64,000 nucleotides of DNA from Peteryoungia aggregata LMG 23059 (GCF_030814435.1 NZ_JAUSUW010000014.1:53966-117965), one strand, 5' to 3'; shown: positions 11,387-20,610, numbered from the stretch's first letter. The notes: generated by a model not told the origin, from the sequence alone. Numbers and translations: made by a program.

Positions 11387-11417
11387 AGGGGCAAGTCCGG
11401 CGGGCTTGCCCCTTTTT
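11387..11417 (+). terminator. Terminator after ialB-like gene
   Basis: Stem AGGGGCAAG (11387-11395) with CTTGCCCCT (11405-11413), nine-base loop, then TTTT. Classic intrinsic terminator on the plus strand. Confidence 0.85.
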
Positions 11418-11462
11418 CGTCCCGCGCCTACATGCAGGGACAAGCGCCCCAAGGAGACCCGC

Positions 11463-12878
11463 ATGACCCAGGACCTTCTCTCCCTCTTCGACTGCGACGA
11501 AGCCACGCTGACGCGGCGTGTCGCCGATGCACTGAAAGGTTCAGATGACGGGGAGCTCTTCGTCGAGCATGCCCAGGCGGAATCGCTGACCTTCGACAAC
11601 GGACGCCTGAAGGGCGGCTCGTTCAACACGGACCAGGGCTTCGGGCTTCGCGCTGTGGCCGGCGAGGCTGTCGGCTATGCCCATGCTGGCGAGTTGTCGC
11701 TCTCCGCCCTGTCCCGCGCCGCGGATGCCGTCGGCGCCGTGACCCATGGCCATTCCGGCTCCTATGCGGCCGCACCGCAGCGGACCAATTCCAAGCTCTA
11801 TGGCGACGGCAATCCGATCGGCTCGCCGACCTTTGAGGAAAAGGTGAAGCTGCTTGCGGAAATCGACGCCTATCTGCGCGACAAGGATCCGATGGTGCGG
11901 CAGGTGACGGCAACGGTCGGCGCAAGCTGGCAGGTGGTCGAGATCCTGCGCGCCGACGGCCACCGGGTGCGCGACATCAGGCCGATGACGCGCATCAATA
12001 TCTCCGTCGTGACAGGCGAAGGCGACCGCCAGGAAAGCGGCTCCTTCGGGGTCGGCGGTCGCATGGGCTTCAATGAATTTCTGACCGAGGAAAGCTGGCA
12101 GCGCGGCGCCGACGAGGCACTGCGTCAGGCGCTGGTCAATCTGGAAGCGCAGGAAGCGCCTGCTGGTACGATGGACATCGTGCTTGGCAATGGCTGGCCG
12201 GGTGTCATGCTGCACGAGGCTGTCGGCCATGGGCTGGAAGGCGATTTCAACCGCAAGAAGACCTCCGCCTTTGCCGGGCTGATGGGCGAGATGGTGGCCG
12301 CACCCGGCGTGACCGTCGTCGACGACGGCACGATCACCGATCGGCGTGGCTCGATCACCATCGATGACGAGGGCACACCGTCGGCCTACAACGTGCTGAT
12401 CGAGAACGGCAGGCTGGTCGGCTATATGCAGGACCGGCAGAATGCCCGCCTGATGGGCATGAAGGCGACCGGCAATGGCCGCCGTCAGGGCTATGCCCAC
12501 CAGCCGATGCCGCGCATGACCAATACGTATATGCTCTCGGGCGATAAGAGCCCGGAAGAGATCATCGCCTCGGTGAAGAAGGGCATCTATGCCGTCTCCT
12601 TCGGCGGCGGCCAGGTCGACATCACCTCCGGCAAATTCGTCTTCGGCTGCACCGAGGCCTATCTGATCGAAAACGGCAAGATCGGCGCGCCGGTCAAGGG
12701 CGCCATGCTGATCGGCAACGGTCCCGATGCGATGAAGCGCATCACCATGATCGGCAATGACTCAAAGCTCGACACCGGGATTGGCAATTGCGGCAAGGCC
12801 GGCCAGTGGGTGCCCGTCGGTGTCGGCCAGCCGCATCTGCGGATGGACCAGATCACCGTGGGTGGGACGAAGGCTTGA
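11463..12878 (+). CDS. tldD: TldD metalloprotease
   Basis: Zinc peptidase subunit of the TldD/TldE family, which degrades unfolded peptides and matures some RiPPs and CcdA-type antitoxins; cytoplasmic. 471 aa. The HExxxH zinc motif is in MLHEAVGHGLEGDFNRK, and the C-terminal region contains FVFGCTEAYLIENGKIGAPV and ITMIGND. ATG at 11463 has AAGGAG 6-7 nt upstream. TldE (PmbA) was not found in the window. The stop overlaps the next gene by 4 nt. Confidence 0.95.
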   Translation: MTQDLLSLFDCDEATLTRRVADALKGSDDGELFVEHAQAESLTFDNGRLKGGSFNTDQGFGLRAVAGEAVGYAHAGELSLSALSRAADAVGAVTHGHSGSYAAAPQRTNSKLYGDGNPIGSPTFEEKVKLLAEIDAYLRDKDPMVRQVTATVGASWQVVEILRADGHRVRDIRPMTRINISVVTGEGDRQESGSFGVGGRMGFNEFLTEESWQRGADEALRQALVNLEAQEAPAGTMDIVLGNGWPGVMLHEAVGHGLEGDFNRKKTSAFAGLMGEMVAAPGVTVVDDGTITDRRGSITIDDEGTPSAYNVLIENGRLVGYMQDRQNARLMGMKATGNGRRQGYAHQPMPRMTNTYMLSGDKSPEEIIASVKKGIYAVSFGGGQVDITSGKFVFGCTEAYLIENGKIGAPVKGAMLIGNGPDAMKRITMIGNDSKLDTGIGNCGKAGQWVPVGVGQPHLRMDQITVGGTKA

Positions 12879-13303
12879 GGACAAACGCCCTCGTTCCCGA
12901 ACTGGCGGTCAGCGACTGGCGAACGAGTCGGACTTTCTACCGCGACGTCATCGGCTTTCAGGTCGCCTATGAGCGGCCCGAGGAAGGGTTCAGCTTCCTC
13001 ACGCTCGGCGACGCGCAACTGATGATCGACCAGATCGGAATCGGGCGGACCTTCGGGATAAAGGACGCTCCTCTCGAACGGCCCTTCGGTCGCGGCCTGA
13101 ACCTGCAGATCCTGGTGCCTGCTGTCTCGATCATTGTCGATCGCCTTGCGGCGGCGGGCGTGACGCTTTATCTGCCGCTCGAAGAGAAGTGGTACCGGCG
13201 GGACGACTATGAGGTCGGCAATCAGCAATTCGTCGTCGCCGATCCGGATGGTTATCTGCTGAGACTCTTCGAAGATCTCGGCAAACGGCGGGCGACGCGT
13301 TAA
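12875..13303 (+). CDS. VOC (glyoxalase/bleomycin-resistance) superfamily protein
   Basis: 142 aa with one vicinal-oxygen-chelate module: VPELAVSDWRTSRTFYRDVI, GFQVAYERPEEGFSFLTLGD, and the C-terminal FVVADPDGYLLRLFEDLG. Members include dioxygenases, glyoxalases and drug-binding proteins; this one resembles the bleomycin-resistance subgroup but its substrate cannot be told. Start is inferred as TTG at 12875, overlapping the tldD stop by 4 nt; no ATG/GTG lies at a better position. Confidence 0.8.
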   Translation: MRTNALVPELAVSDWRTSRTFYRDVIGFQVAYERPEEGFSFLTLGDAQLMIDQIGIGRTFGIKDAPLERPFGRGLNLQILVPAVSIIVDRLAAAGVTLYLPLEEKWYRRDDYEVGNQQFVVADPDGYLLRLFEDLGKRRATR

Positions 13304-13338
13304 CACATTCCTCTTTTCAGCAACCGAGACACTCCCCG

Positions 13339-14013
13339 ATGATCCACCTGCCCCGCCCTCCCAAGGCCGTTGTCTTCGACATGGACGGGCTCCTGCTCGA
13401 TACCGAGATCCATTACCGCGCCTCGGTGATCTCGGCGGCCAGGGAGCGCAGCCTGCCAATCGATGAACGGGTCTATGAGGGCATGATGGGCCAGCCCTGG
13501 ACCGGCATCTCGGCGCTCTTCAAACGGACCTGGGGTCACGATTTCGACGCCGATGGTTTCCGCGTACTTTGGCTTGAACATTTCCATGCGCTTCTGGAAA
13601 AGGATCTGCGGCTCAAGGAGGGTGTGGTCGAACTGCTCGACCTGCTGGATGCGCTTGGCCTGCCGCGCGCGATAGCCACCTCGTCGGCGCATCACCAGGT
13701 GGAGCATCACCTGGCAGGCTTCGACCTCATCCGGCGCTTCGATGCAGTGGTGGCCCATGGCGACTATCTCAGGGGCAAGCCGGCGCCCGATCCCTATCTC
13801 GTGGCGGCCGAGCGGCTGGGCGTGGCCCCACAGGATTGCCTGGCGCTCGAGGACAGCCACAACGGCATCCGCTCAGCGCATGCCGCCGGGATGATGGCGG
13901 TCATGGTGCCAGATCTGCTCGCGCCAACCGACGAGATCGAGGCGCTGTGCGCGCATGTGGCGCGGGACCTGACCGAGTGCATGCGGTTCTTTGCGGTGGC
14001 CGAAGCGGGCTGA
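13339..14013 (+). CDS. HAD-family phosphatase
   Basis: 224 aa, beta-phosphoglucomutase/CbbY-like subfamily. Motif I is FDMDGLLLDTE (nucleophile D14, acid D16), motif II IATSSAHHQVEHHL, motif III the Lys of GKPAPDPYL, and motif IV EDSHNGIRSAHAAGM. An alpha-helical cap is inserted after motif I. Probably dephosphorylates a small sugar phosphate or similar; substrate unknown. Lies 35 nt after the VOC gene and may share its transcript. Confidence 0.9.
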   Translation: MIHLPRPPKAVVFDMDGLLLDTEIHYRASVISAARERSLPIDERVYEGMMGQPWTGISALFKRTWGHDFDADGFRVLWLEHFHALLEKDLRLKEGVVELLDLLDALGLPRAIATSSAHHQVEHHLAGFDLIRRFDAVVAHGDYLRGKPAPDPYLVAAERLGVAPQDCLALEDSHNGIRSAHAAGMMAVMVPDLLAPTDEIEALCAHVARDLTECMRFFAVAEAG

Positions 14014-14016
14014 GCA

Positions 14017-14058
14017 GCCAAATCATTGGCAAGCGGCTGGCCGCATGGCAGACTGCCA
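14017..14058. promoter_or_regulatory. Palindromes upstream of parD-like gene
   Basis: Three inverted repeats in a row: GCCAA-ATCA-TTGGC (14017-14030), GCGGC-TG-GCCGC (14033-14044) and TGGCAG-A-CTGCCA (14046-14058). The last is perfect and lies 33 nt before the antitoxin ATG, where a ribbon-helix-helix antitoxin would bind for autoregulation. The first two could also end the HAD transcript. Confidence 0.4.
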
Positions 14059-14090
14059 CCTTGCCTCGCAAACCACGGAGTGTATCCATC

Positions 14091-14342
14091 ATGGAGCGCC
14101 GCCACCTCAACATCATCCTCGATGATGATCTCGCCACGCATCTCGATCGCAGGGTTCAAGGTGATGGCGCGTTCAGGTCAGCCGATGACTATGTCGGTGA
14201 GTTGATCCGTAGGGACATGGCGGAAGATAGCGAGGCCGCACAATTTCTAGACAACCTACTGTCGGAGGCCCTTGTGGATGGCGACCAGTCTTTTCGCTCA
14301 GTGAGTGCCGCAGACGTGCTACGCCGCAACGCGAAATCGTGA
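14091..14342 (+). CDS. parD: ParD-like ribbon-helix-helix antitoxin
   Basis: 83 aa. The N-terminal ribbon-helix-helix (HLNIILDDDLATHLDRRV...FRSADDYVGELIRRDM) binds DNA; the C-terminal tail (about 50-83) would wrap the toxin. The toxin gene follows after 1 nt. ATG at 14091 has GGAG about 11 nt upstream and fits the family length. Type II TA module. Confidence 0.85.
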   Translation: MERRHLNIILDDDLATHLDRRVQGDGAFRSADDYVGELIRRDMAEDSEAAQFLDNLLSEALVDGDQSFRSVSAADVLRRNAKS

Positions 14343-14343
14343 C

Positions 14344-14697
14344 ATGGGCGCCGTCCTTTTTCACCCGATCGCAGACGGTGATCAGGACGAAATCTACAGA
14401 TGGACTGCTGAAAACTGGGGTGAAGGCCAGGCGGTCGCCTACTTGACGGGGCTACACGCTCATCTGCAGCTGCTCGCACAATCGCCAGGCCTCTGGCGAC
14501 CGCTTTCGAGCAGGCTTACCGTTCTGATCAAGACGGATGAACCGATCTACGTCACACGCTATCGAATGCACTACGTGTTCTTCCGCAGGCTCCCCGAGGA
14601 CGGGCTGGGTGTGCTCAGGCTGTTCGACGTGCGTCGCGATATGCCAAGGAAGCTCAGAAGAGAACTGATCCAGATGGCAAGGGATCCGCTGCAGTAA
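14344..14697 (+). CDS. parE: ParE/RelE-family toxin
   Basis: 117 aa. Typical ParE features: FHPIADGDQDEIYRWTAENW at the N-terminus, then PGLWRPLSSRLTVLIKTDEP, and the basic C-terminal core YRMHYVFFRR and LRLFDVRRDMPRKLRR. ParE members inhibit DNA gyrase; RelE members cleave mRNA. The sequence fits ParE better, given a ParD-like partner, but this is inferred. The gene begins 1 nt after the antitoxin stop. Confidence 0.83.
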   Translation: MGAVLFHPIADGDQDEIYRWTAENWGEGQAVAYLTGLHAHLQLLAQSPGLWRPLSSRLTVLIKTDEPIYVTRYRMHYVFFRRLPEDGLGVLRLFDVRRDMPRKLRRELIQMARDPLQ

Positions 14698-14763
14698 ATC
14701 TGGTCCGGCGTGGTTTGACGTCACGAACGGATACACCTGGCAATGGATCCGCTATACGGCCAA

Positions 14764-16077
14764 TCACCCCCGCGCCGGCATGAGCACGCAGTCGTAGCGC
14801 TGGCGCACCAGCTTGTCGCAGGCGATGCGGGCCTCTTCCTTGGTCTCGAAGCCGGTGAAGCGGGCGCGATAGAAGGTGACGCCGTTGCGGGTGACCATTT
14901 CGGTGTAGGTGTCGAGATCCTCAAGCGGGGTGCCGACCTTTTGGCGCGCCTGGGAGAGGAGATCCATGGCGGCCTGGGCCGAAGTGGCGGCGGCGATCTG
15001 GATCTGCCACTTGCGTTCGGAGGAAGCCTGCGGCGTGCTCGCGGTGTGTTGCTGGTCAACCGGCGCGAAACGTGTGGCGGGGTTGGCGACCAGCTCTTTT
15101 GAGTCCGTTTCCGATGGGGCATAGGCGGCGGCAGTTCCCGGGGCCGAGGTGCCGGTAGCACCGGCCATGCCCTGCACGGCTGCGACCGCCGACTGGCGCG
15201 AGGCGGGAACCGGAATTTCGTCACCCAGGCGGGCAAGATCCATCTGCACACCCGTTGATCGGCTGACCAGCAGCTGACTTCCCGATGAGGCCTTCCTGAT
15301 GTTCGCGTCGAGCAGCTTTTCCATGATCCGATCACGGCTGGCGGCCGTGCGGCCACCCATGACGACGCCGATCACGCGGCGACCGTCATGCTCTACGGCG
15401 CTGACGAGGTTGAAGCCGGAGGCATTGGTGTAGCCGGTCTTGATGCCGTCCATGCCCTTGTAGCGATACATCAGGTTGTTGTGGCCGTTGATGGTCTTGC
15501 CGCGGAACTTGAAGCTCCTCGTGGCGAAGAGTTCGTATTCCTTCGGGAAGTCGCGCATCAGGGCAACACCCAGGGTCGACATGTCGCGGGCGGTGGTGAA
15601 CTGCTGCGCATGCGGAAGGCCCGAGGCGTTGAAGAAGGTGGTGTTCATCATGCCGAGCGCGCGGGCCTTGCGGGTCATCAAGGCGGCAAAGCCTTCCTCG
15701 CTGCCGCCGAGCTTTTCGCCGATCGCGGCAGATGCATCATTGGCCGACTTGACGATCATCGCCAGCACGGCTTCGCGCACGGTGATGCTGTCACCTGCCT
15801 TGACGAAGAGCTTGGTCGGCGGGCGGGAGGCGGCATGTTTCGAAATGGGGACGGGGCTTTCCCAGCTGATCTTGCCGGCGCGGATGGCGTCGAAGACCAT
15901 GTAGACCGACATCATCTTGGTCAGCGAGGCCGGATGGTTCAGTTCATCGGGGTTTTCGGAGGCGAGCACCTCGCCGGTGCGGGCATCGAGGAGAAGCTGG
16001 GCACTGCCGGCTTGGGCTGCAGTCGAGAAAGACAGGATCGCTACGCAAAACGACAACGCGATCAGCAACTTGCTCAT
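14764..16077 (-). CDS. D-alanyl-D-alanine carboxypeptidase with SPOR domain
   Basis: Periplasmic PBP5/DacF-type enzyme (437 aa) that removes the terminal D-Ala of peptidoglycan stem peptides. Signal peptide about 1-23. Catalytic motifs: S51-L-T-K54, S111-A-N113 and K213-T-G215. After a Ser/Ala/Pro-rich linker (about 295-360), the last ~75 residues (WQIQIAA ... FYRARFTGFETKEEARIACD) form an SPOR domain, which binds denuded glycan at division sites. This D,D-carboxypeptidase-SPOR fusion is common in Rhizobiales. ATG at 16077 has GGAG 5 nt upstream. Confidence 0.94.
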   Translation of the reverse strand: MSKLLIALSFCVAILSFSTAAQAGSAQLLLDARTGEVLASENPDELNHPASLTKMMSVYMVFDAIRAGKISWESPVPISKHAASRPPTKLFVKAGDSITVREAVLAMIVKSANDASAAIGEKLGGSEEGFAALMTRKARALGMMNTTFFNASGLPHAQQFTTARDMSTLGVALMRDFPKEYELFATRSFKFRGKTINGHNNLMYRYKGMDGIKTGYTNASGFNLVSAVEHDGRRVIGVVMGGRTAASRDRIMEKLLDANIRKASSGSQLLVSRSTGVQMDLARLGDEIPVPASRQSAVAAVQGMAGATGTSAPGTAAAYAPSETDSKELVANPATRFAPVDQQHTASTPQASSERKWQIQIAAATSAQAAMDLLSQARQKVGTPLEDLDTYTEMVTRNGVTFYRARFTGFETKEEARIACDKLVRQRYDCVLMPARG

Positions 16078-16290
16078 GAAAACTCCAATGCCGTCCGGAT
16101 TTCGATGATGACAGCGGCTGGTTCGATTCGAACGATCCGCCATTTCGAAAGCAGCCCCTATGGCAAGAATGGGGCGACAATCAGCCGATCGGAATCAGAT
16201 GCAACCATCTGTCCACAGAAGGTCGCCCGGCCATGGTTAGCGAAGGGTTAATCCACAGGGCGAATGCTCGCAGTGACGGACACGAAGCCG

Positions 16291-16734
16291 TCAGCGGGCA
16301 AGCGATACTGCGCCTGTGCCTTCGTCTGCGAGACTGTCCGCGGGATTGACGAGCTGGCAGCGCTGAAGAGACAGGCAGCCGCATCCGATGCAGCCGTCAA
16401 GATCGGTGCGCAAGCGCTGGAGGACACGGATGCGGGCATCGAGCCTTTCGGCCCACCCTGTCGCGATGCGGCGCCAGTCTTCGGGCGTCGGCGTCCGCCC
16501 TGCCGGAAGGGCCGACAAGGCGTCGGCGACCTCCGACAGCGGCAACCCCACCTCCTGAGCAGCGCGGATCAAGGCCAGACGACGCAGGACATCACGGCCA
16601 TAGCGGCGCTGGTTTCCACCGGTTCGGTCGGCAGAGATCAGGCCCTTGCGCTCGTAGAAATGGATGGCCGAGACCGCCAGTCCGCTGCGGCGGGCGACGT
16701 CTCCGACGGTCAAATGCATTTTTTGCTGCGCCAT
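16291..16734 (-). CDS. soxR: Redox-sensing regulator SoxR
   Basis: MerR-family [2Fe-2S] activator, 147 aa, that responds to redox-cycling compounds. N-terminal winged helix (VGDVARRSGLAVSAIHFYER), dimerisation helix, and the cluster cysteines C115, C118, C120 and C126 in CIGCGCLSLQRC. Divergent from an MFS pump; the shared promoter has a SoxR operator within 4 nt of the soxR start codon, so soxR would also be autoregulated. In non-enteric bacteria SoxR acts directly on efflux and redox genes rather than via SoxS. Confidence 0.96.
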   Translation of the reverse strand: MAQQKMHLTVGDVARRSGLAVSAIHFYERKGLISADRTGGNQRRYGRDVLRRLALIRAAQEVGLPLSEVADALSALPAGRTPTPEDWRRIATGWAERLDARIRVLQRLRTDLDGCIGCGCLSLQRCQLVNPADSLADEGTGAVSLAR

Positions 16735-16737
16735 GGC

Positions 16738-16768
16738 TTTACCTCAACTTGGGTTGAGGTTGTAGCAT
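16738..16768 (+). promoter_or_regulatory. SoxR-controlled promoter of the MFS pump
   Basis: A -35-like TTTACC (16738-16743) and a -10-like TAGCAT (16763-16768) are separated by exactly 19 bp, the over-long spacer that MerR-type activators need. The inverted repeat ACCTCAAC...GTTGAGGT (16741-16760) fills the spacer. The layout closely matches the E. coli soxS promoter. Confidence 0.85.
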
Positions 16769-16813
16769 GGTCGGAAATCGCATTCTACCGCATCCCGCAG
16801 AGAGAGTTCCTTC

Positions 16814-18295
16814 ATGACCGATACGACCGAGAGCCTCGACGGTACGCCCGCAACAGCCGTAGAGGGCACCGGGACAGCCCAATCGGCGACCTTTGACGAA
16901 GGAGGCTGGCTCGATCTGCTGCAGCCCGCCCATCTCGCCACGACCCTGATGCTGAGCATGGGTGTGGCGCTCTTTGCATTCAACGGCTTCTTCGTCTCGA
17001 CCGTCTTGCCGAGCGCGATCGCGGAGATCGGCGGCGGGCACCTCATCGCCTGGTCGGTCTCGCTTTATTTGATCGGCTCGATCGTCGCCGGGGTGACGGC
17101 TGCCCAGCTCAAGCAGCGCTTCGGCGCGCGCCGGGTGCTGATCGTGGCCACCCTCCTCTTCATCGCCGGCACGGTGGTTGCCGCCATGGCGACCTCCATG
17201 GAGCAGGTGCTTGTCGGCCGGGTCGGACAGGGGCTGGGCGAAGGCGTCGTGGCAGCGATCTGCTATGCGTTGATCCCGGCGCTCTTTCCTGCCCGGCTGG
17301 TGCCCAAGGTCTTCGGGGTCGAAGCCCTGGTCTGGACCTGCGCCTCCTTCGGCGGCCCGTTTGCGGCCGGCTGGATGGCCGAGAGCTTCTCCTGGCGCAT
17401 GGCCTTTCTCATCAATGTCCCCTTCGGTCTCACCTTCATCGTGCTTGCCGCTTTTACGGCGACGAGACGCGAAAAGGGTCGCGAGACTTCGGGGCTGCCA
17501 CTCTCCCCGCTGGTGCTCCTGTCGCTCGGCCTGCTGATGGTCCTTTACTCCGGCATCGTCGGGCATGCCTTGATGTCGGCGACGCTGGTCTTTGCGGGTC
17601 TCGTCCTGCTCGGCCTCAGCGTCATCAGGGACCGCCTCTCCCCATCCAGCCTGATGCCGCACAGCGCCTTCGGTCTCAGTTCCACCGTCGGCACAGGTCT
17701 CTGGCTGATCCTCCTGATGCCGGTCGCCCAGGCCACGAGCAGCGTCTACTTCGTCTTCGGCCTGCAGCGCGACTTCGGCTTCGGTCCGATGGCGGCGGGC
17801 GGTCTCGGTGCAGTCATGGCGATGAGCTGGAGCCTCGTCGCGGTCTTGATCGCCCATATCGGAGCAGGATCGGCCCGGCGGCGAGCCATCGAGGCGGGCC
17901 CCGTCCTCCAATGCTGCGGAATGATCCTCGTGGCGCTCGGCTTTCATCAGGGGTCTCTGGCCCTCCTGATTGCCGGGCAGATCGTCGTGGGTGCGGCCTT
18001 CGGAGCGAGCTGGGCATTCCTCAGCCAGATGCTGATGGAGGCAAGTGCCGCAGGAGAGCGTGACAAGACCTCGGGCCTGATCCCGACGCTGCAATCGGCC
18101 GGTTTCGCGATCGGAGCTGCCTTTGCGGGGCTTGCCGGCAACGGCCTTGGTCTTGCCGAGGCTTCGACCAACGAGACGACGAACATGGCATTTGCTGTCA
18201 CCTTCCTGATCCCCGTCCTGTGGACAGTCCCGGCCGTACTGCTCGCCAGACGCTCCACCCGGCTTGCCGAGGGCGTTTTGCGGCCTTCAGCATAA
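16814..18295 (+). CDS. MFS drug efflux transporter (SoxR-regulated)
   Basis: 493 aa, DHA2-like drug:proton antiporter with 12-14 membrane helices; inner membrane. The N-terminal tail (about 45 residues) is hydrophilic, then helices start at HLATTLMLSMGVALFAFNGF; the motif-A-like loop reads AAQLKQRFGARRVLIVATL. The promoter is SoxR-controlled, so the pump probably exports redox-active compounds such as quinones, phenazines or dyes. Substrate range is inferred from regulation only. Confidence 0.9.
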   Translation: MTDTTESLDGTPATAVEGTGTAQSATFDEGGWLDLLQPAHLATTLMLSMGVALFAFNGFFVSTVLPSAIAEIGGGHLIAWSVSLYLIGSIVAGVTAAQLKQRFGARRVLIVATLLFIAGTVVAAMATSMEQVLVGRVGQGLGEGVVAAICYALIPALFPARLVPKVFGVEALVWTCASFGGPFAAGWMAESFSWRMAFLINVPFGLTFIVLAAFTATRREKGRETSGLPLSPLVLLSLGLLMVLYSGIVGHALMSATLVFAGLVLLGLSVIRDRLSPSSLMPHSAFGLSSTVGTGLWLILLMPVAQATSSVYFVFGLQRDFGFGPMAAGGLGAVMAMSWSLVAVLIAHIGAGSARRRAIEAGPVLQCCGMILVALGFHQGSLALLIAGQIVVGAAFGASWAFLSQMLMEASAAGERDKTSGLIPTLQSAGFAIGAAFAGLAGNGLGLAEASTNETTNMAFAVTFLIPVLWTVPAVLLARRSTRLAEGVLRPSA

Positions 18296-18379
18296 ATTGA
18301 GGCGACCTGTTGAACCTAGTTTAAAGACTTGGAGGCTAGCCTCCCGGCAATTGTGACCAAGGCTATTTCAGGCAGGGCG

Positions 18380-19426
18380 ATGGCGGGACGGATCGGACAG
18401 CGGTTGAAACAGGCGGTGATTACCGCCGGGCTGGAGGCGTCCTTTCTGATGTCGCGGCTCGGCGTTGCCCGTAGCCTTAGAGGGCACGGGGTGATCTTCA
18501 CGCTGCATCATGTCCGGCCGGACGAGGCGGGCGCCTTCCAGCCGAACCGGCATCTGTCGATCACACCGGAGTTTCTCGATTCCGCCATCCGGGCGCTTGC
18601 TGCGCGCGGCTATCGGTTCTTGCGGTTACAGGACGTGCCGGCAGCCCTTGCCGAACCTGAAGGCGCCCTACCCTTTGCCGTTTTCACTCTCGATGACGGT
18701 TTTCGCGACAACCGCGATCATGCGCTGCCCGTCTTCGAGCGCCACGGCGTTCCCTTTACCATCTTTGTCTGCAAGGGGCTTTCAGAGCGCAGTCACACGA
18801 TGTGGTGGGATACGGCGGAGGCGCTGATTGCGGCGAAGTCTCGGGTGGCGCTCTGCCTGCCCGCCGGACGGATCGACCTTGATTGCGGTACGGCGCGCGC
18901 AAAGTCAGCCGCTTTCGATGCCATCGTGCGTGCGCTGATGGCGGGCGATGAGGCAAAGGGCGTGGCGCAGCTTGATGCGGCAGCCAATGCTGCGGGGATC
19001 AATCCGCATGCCCTCGTCGCAGAAGCTGTGATGGACGGGCAGGAGCTCGCGGCGCTGGCCGGCCATCCGCTCGTCTCCTACGGCGCCCATACCGTGAGCC
19101 ACCGGGGCCTTGCCCAACTCACCGATACCGAGCTTCTGTCCGAATTCAACGAAAGCGCCGAATATGTCAGGGCAATCACCGGGCAGCGACCTGTGACCTT
19201 CGCCTATCCCTATGGCGATGCCCGCAGCGCGACGGTTCGAACCGCCGGCTATGCCGACTGGGCGGGCTTCAAGCTCTCGGTGACAACACGGCCGGGCACG
19301 CTGACGCCGGCCTCGATGGCGAGCCCGCAGCTCCTGCCGCGGATTTCGCTCAACGGGCTCTACCAGAAGGGTCGGTATGTCGAGGCTCTGGCATCGGGGC
19401 TGCCGTCGAAACTCGCCGGCGGCTGA
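18380..19426 (+). CDS. Polysaccharide deacetylase family protein
   Basis: 348 aa, NodB-homology fold. Metal and catalytic residues are visible: FTLDDGFRDN (the DD pair), SYGAHTVSHRGL (H-x3-H) and FAYPYGD. Members deacetylate N-acetylglucosamine polymers or exopolysaccharides. No signal peptide is evident, and the N-terminus (RLKQAVITAGLEASFLMSRL) is amphipathic; in rhizobia such proteins often sit in exopolysaccharide contexts. ATG at 18380 is chosen; TTG at 18329 or GTG at 18353 in frame are possible. Confidence 0.87.
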   Translation: MAGRIGQRLKQAVITAGLEASFLMSRLGVARSLRGHGVIFTLHHVRPDEAGAFQPNRHLSITPEFLDSAIRALAARGYRFLRLQDVPAALAEPEGALPFAVFTLDDGFRDNRDHALPVFERHGVPFTIFVCKGLSERSHTMWWDTAEALIAAKSRVALCLPAGRIDLDCGTARAKSAAFDAIVRALMAGDEAKGVAQLDAAANAAGINPHALVAEAVMDGQELAALAGHPLVSYGAHTVSHRGLAQLTDTELLSEFNESAEYVRAITGQRPVTFAYPYGDARSATVRTAGYADWAGFKLSVTTRPGTLTPASMASPQLLPRISLNGLYQKGRYVEALASGLPSKLAGG

Positions 19427-19441
19427 GACCCTCCCCTCTCC

Positions 19442-20056
19442 TCAAGGATACATGCGGACCTTCGACCAGCCGTCCCCATCACGCCGAAACTCGATGCGGT
19501 CGTGCAGACGGAACTTGCGGTCGTGCCAGAACTCGATCGAGCTTGGCATGATGCGGAAGCCCGACCAGTGGGGTGGGCGCGGCACACTTCCGAGCGCGTA
19601 TTTCGCGGTGTATTCGGCGACCGCCTTTTCCAGCGCGAAGCGGCCTTCAAGCGGGCGGGACTGTTTCGAGGCCCAGGCGCCGATGCGACTGCCGAGCGGG
19701 CGGGACTGGTAATATTCGTCGGCTTCCTCGTCGGAAACGACCTCGACATCCCCCCTCAGACGGATCTGACGGCGCAGCGATTTCCAATGAAAACACATGG
19801 CCGCCTTTTTCTGGCCGAGAATTTCCTGTCCCTTCTGGCTCTCGAAATTGGTGTAGAACACAAACCCTCTGACATCGAAGCCCTTGAGAAGCACCATACG
19901 CACATTCGGCAGACCATCCGCATCCACGGTGGCCAAGGCTACCGCATTGGGATCATTGATCTCCGAGGCTTCGGCATCCTTGAGCCAGGTGGCGAAGAGG
20001 GCAAAGGGTTCGCTCTCTTCGGTGAAGTCACCAGTTGTTAACCCGATATCTGACAT
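19442..20056 (-). CDS. pdxH: Pyridoxamine 5'-phosphate oxidase
   Basis: FMN enzyme that oxidises pyridoxine/pyridoxamine 5'-phosphate to PLP; cytoplasmic, dimeric. 204 aa. Family segments: [69 protein letters not shown], and the C-terminal [22 protein letters not shown] at 20056 matches the family start ([13 protein letters not shown]), although no strong Shine-Dalgarno lies before it. Divergent from the lipoprotein gene. Confidence 0.96.
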   Translation of the reverse strand: MSDIGLTTGDFTEESEPFALFATWLKDAEASEINDPNAVALATVDADGLPNVRMVLLKGFDVRGFVFYTNFESQKGQEILGQKKAAMCFHWKSLRRQIRLRGDVEVVSDEEADEYYQSRPLGSRIGAWASKQSRPLEGRFALEKAVAEYTAKYALGSVPRPPHWSGFRIMPSSIEFWHDRKFRLHDRIEFRRDGDGWSKVRMYP

Positions 20057-20166
20057 ATTGTGTAAAATGCTCCCGATATGCATATTGGCCGCCGATGACG
20101 ACGCACTGGATCGCAGGCCCCTTGGCAGACATATCAAAATCGGTCGAGCGTACAAAGGGTTGGTGC

Positions 20167-20577
20167 ATGCGTAGAAGCTCTATCTTGCTCGTCATCGCTG
20201 CGACACTTCCGCTCAGCGGTTGCTTTGGCAGCAGCATGGACCTGTTCGGTTCCGAGACTGTCGACAATTCGATCTCCACCTCCACGGTCGCCAAGAACGG
20301 CAACACGACCAGCCGTTCCGACGAACTCACGGTGCAGAGCGCCGTTTCCTCCGCCGACCTTTCCAAGAGCGAGGGCAAACCGTTGCCCTGGGCAAATGCG
20401 ACCACCGGCAGCGCCGGCGTGGTGACGGCGATCCAGGAAGAGAAAGGCGACGGTGTGATCTGCCGCAACTTCTCGACCACGCGCCATTCCTACGAAGGCA
20501 TCGCCTACTTCTCCGGCAAGACCTGCACGGCAGGCTCCGGCAGCTGGCAGCTGATGAACTTCGATCGCCAATCGTAA
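20167..20577 (+). CDS. Small outer-membrane lipoprotein, surface-antigen-like
   Basis: 136 aa. Lipoprotein signal with lipobox LSGC (cleavage before C18 or so: [20 protein letters not shown]). The mature part is Ser/Thr-rich, then ends with a small domain, [20 protein letters not shown]...[14 protein letters not shown], which resembles the C-terminal part of the rickettsial 17-kDa/RT0821-type surface antigens. Function unknown. Monocistronic between pdxH and the dnaJ-like gene. Confidence 0.8.
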   Translation: MRRSSILLVIAATLPLSGCFGSSMDLFGSETVDNSISTSTVAKNGNTTSRSDELTVQSAVSSADLSKSEGKPLPWANATTGSAGVVTAIQEEKGDGVICRNFSTTRHSYEGIAYFSGKTCTAGSGSWQLMNFDRQS

Positions 20578-20610
20578 ACGGCTGGGGCGATTTCTGTCGC
20601 ATTCGAAAGA

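Noticed and set aside
16739..18094. Antisense frame of about 451 codons opposite the MFS pump
   Set aside because: Highly charged, repetitive, no domain; the sense frame is a clear transporter.
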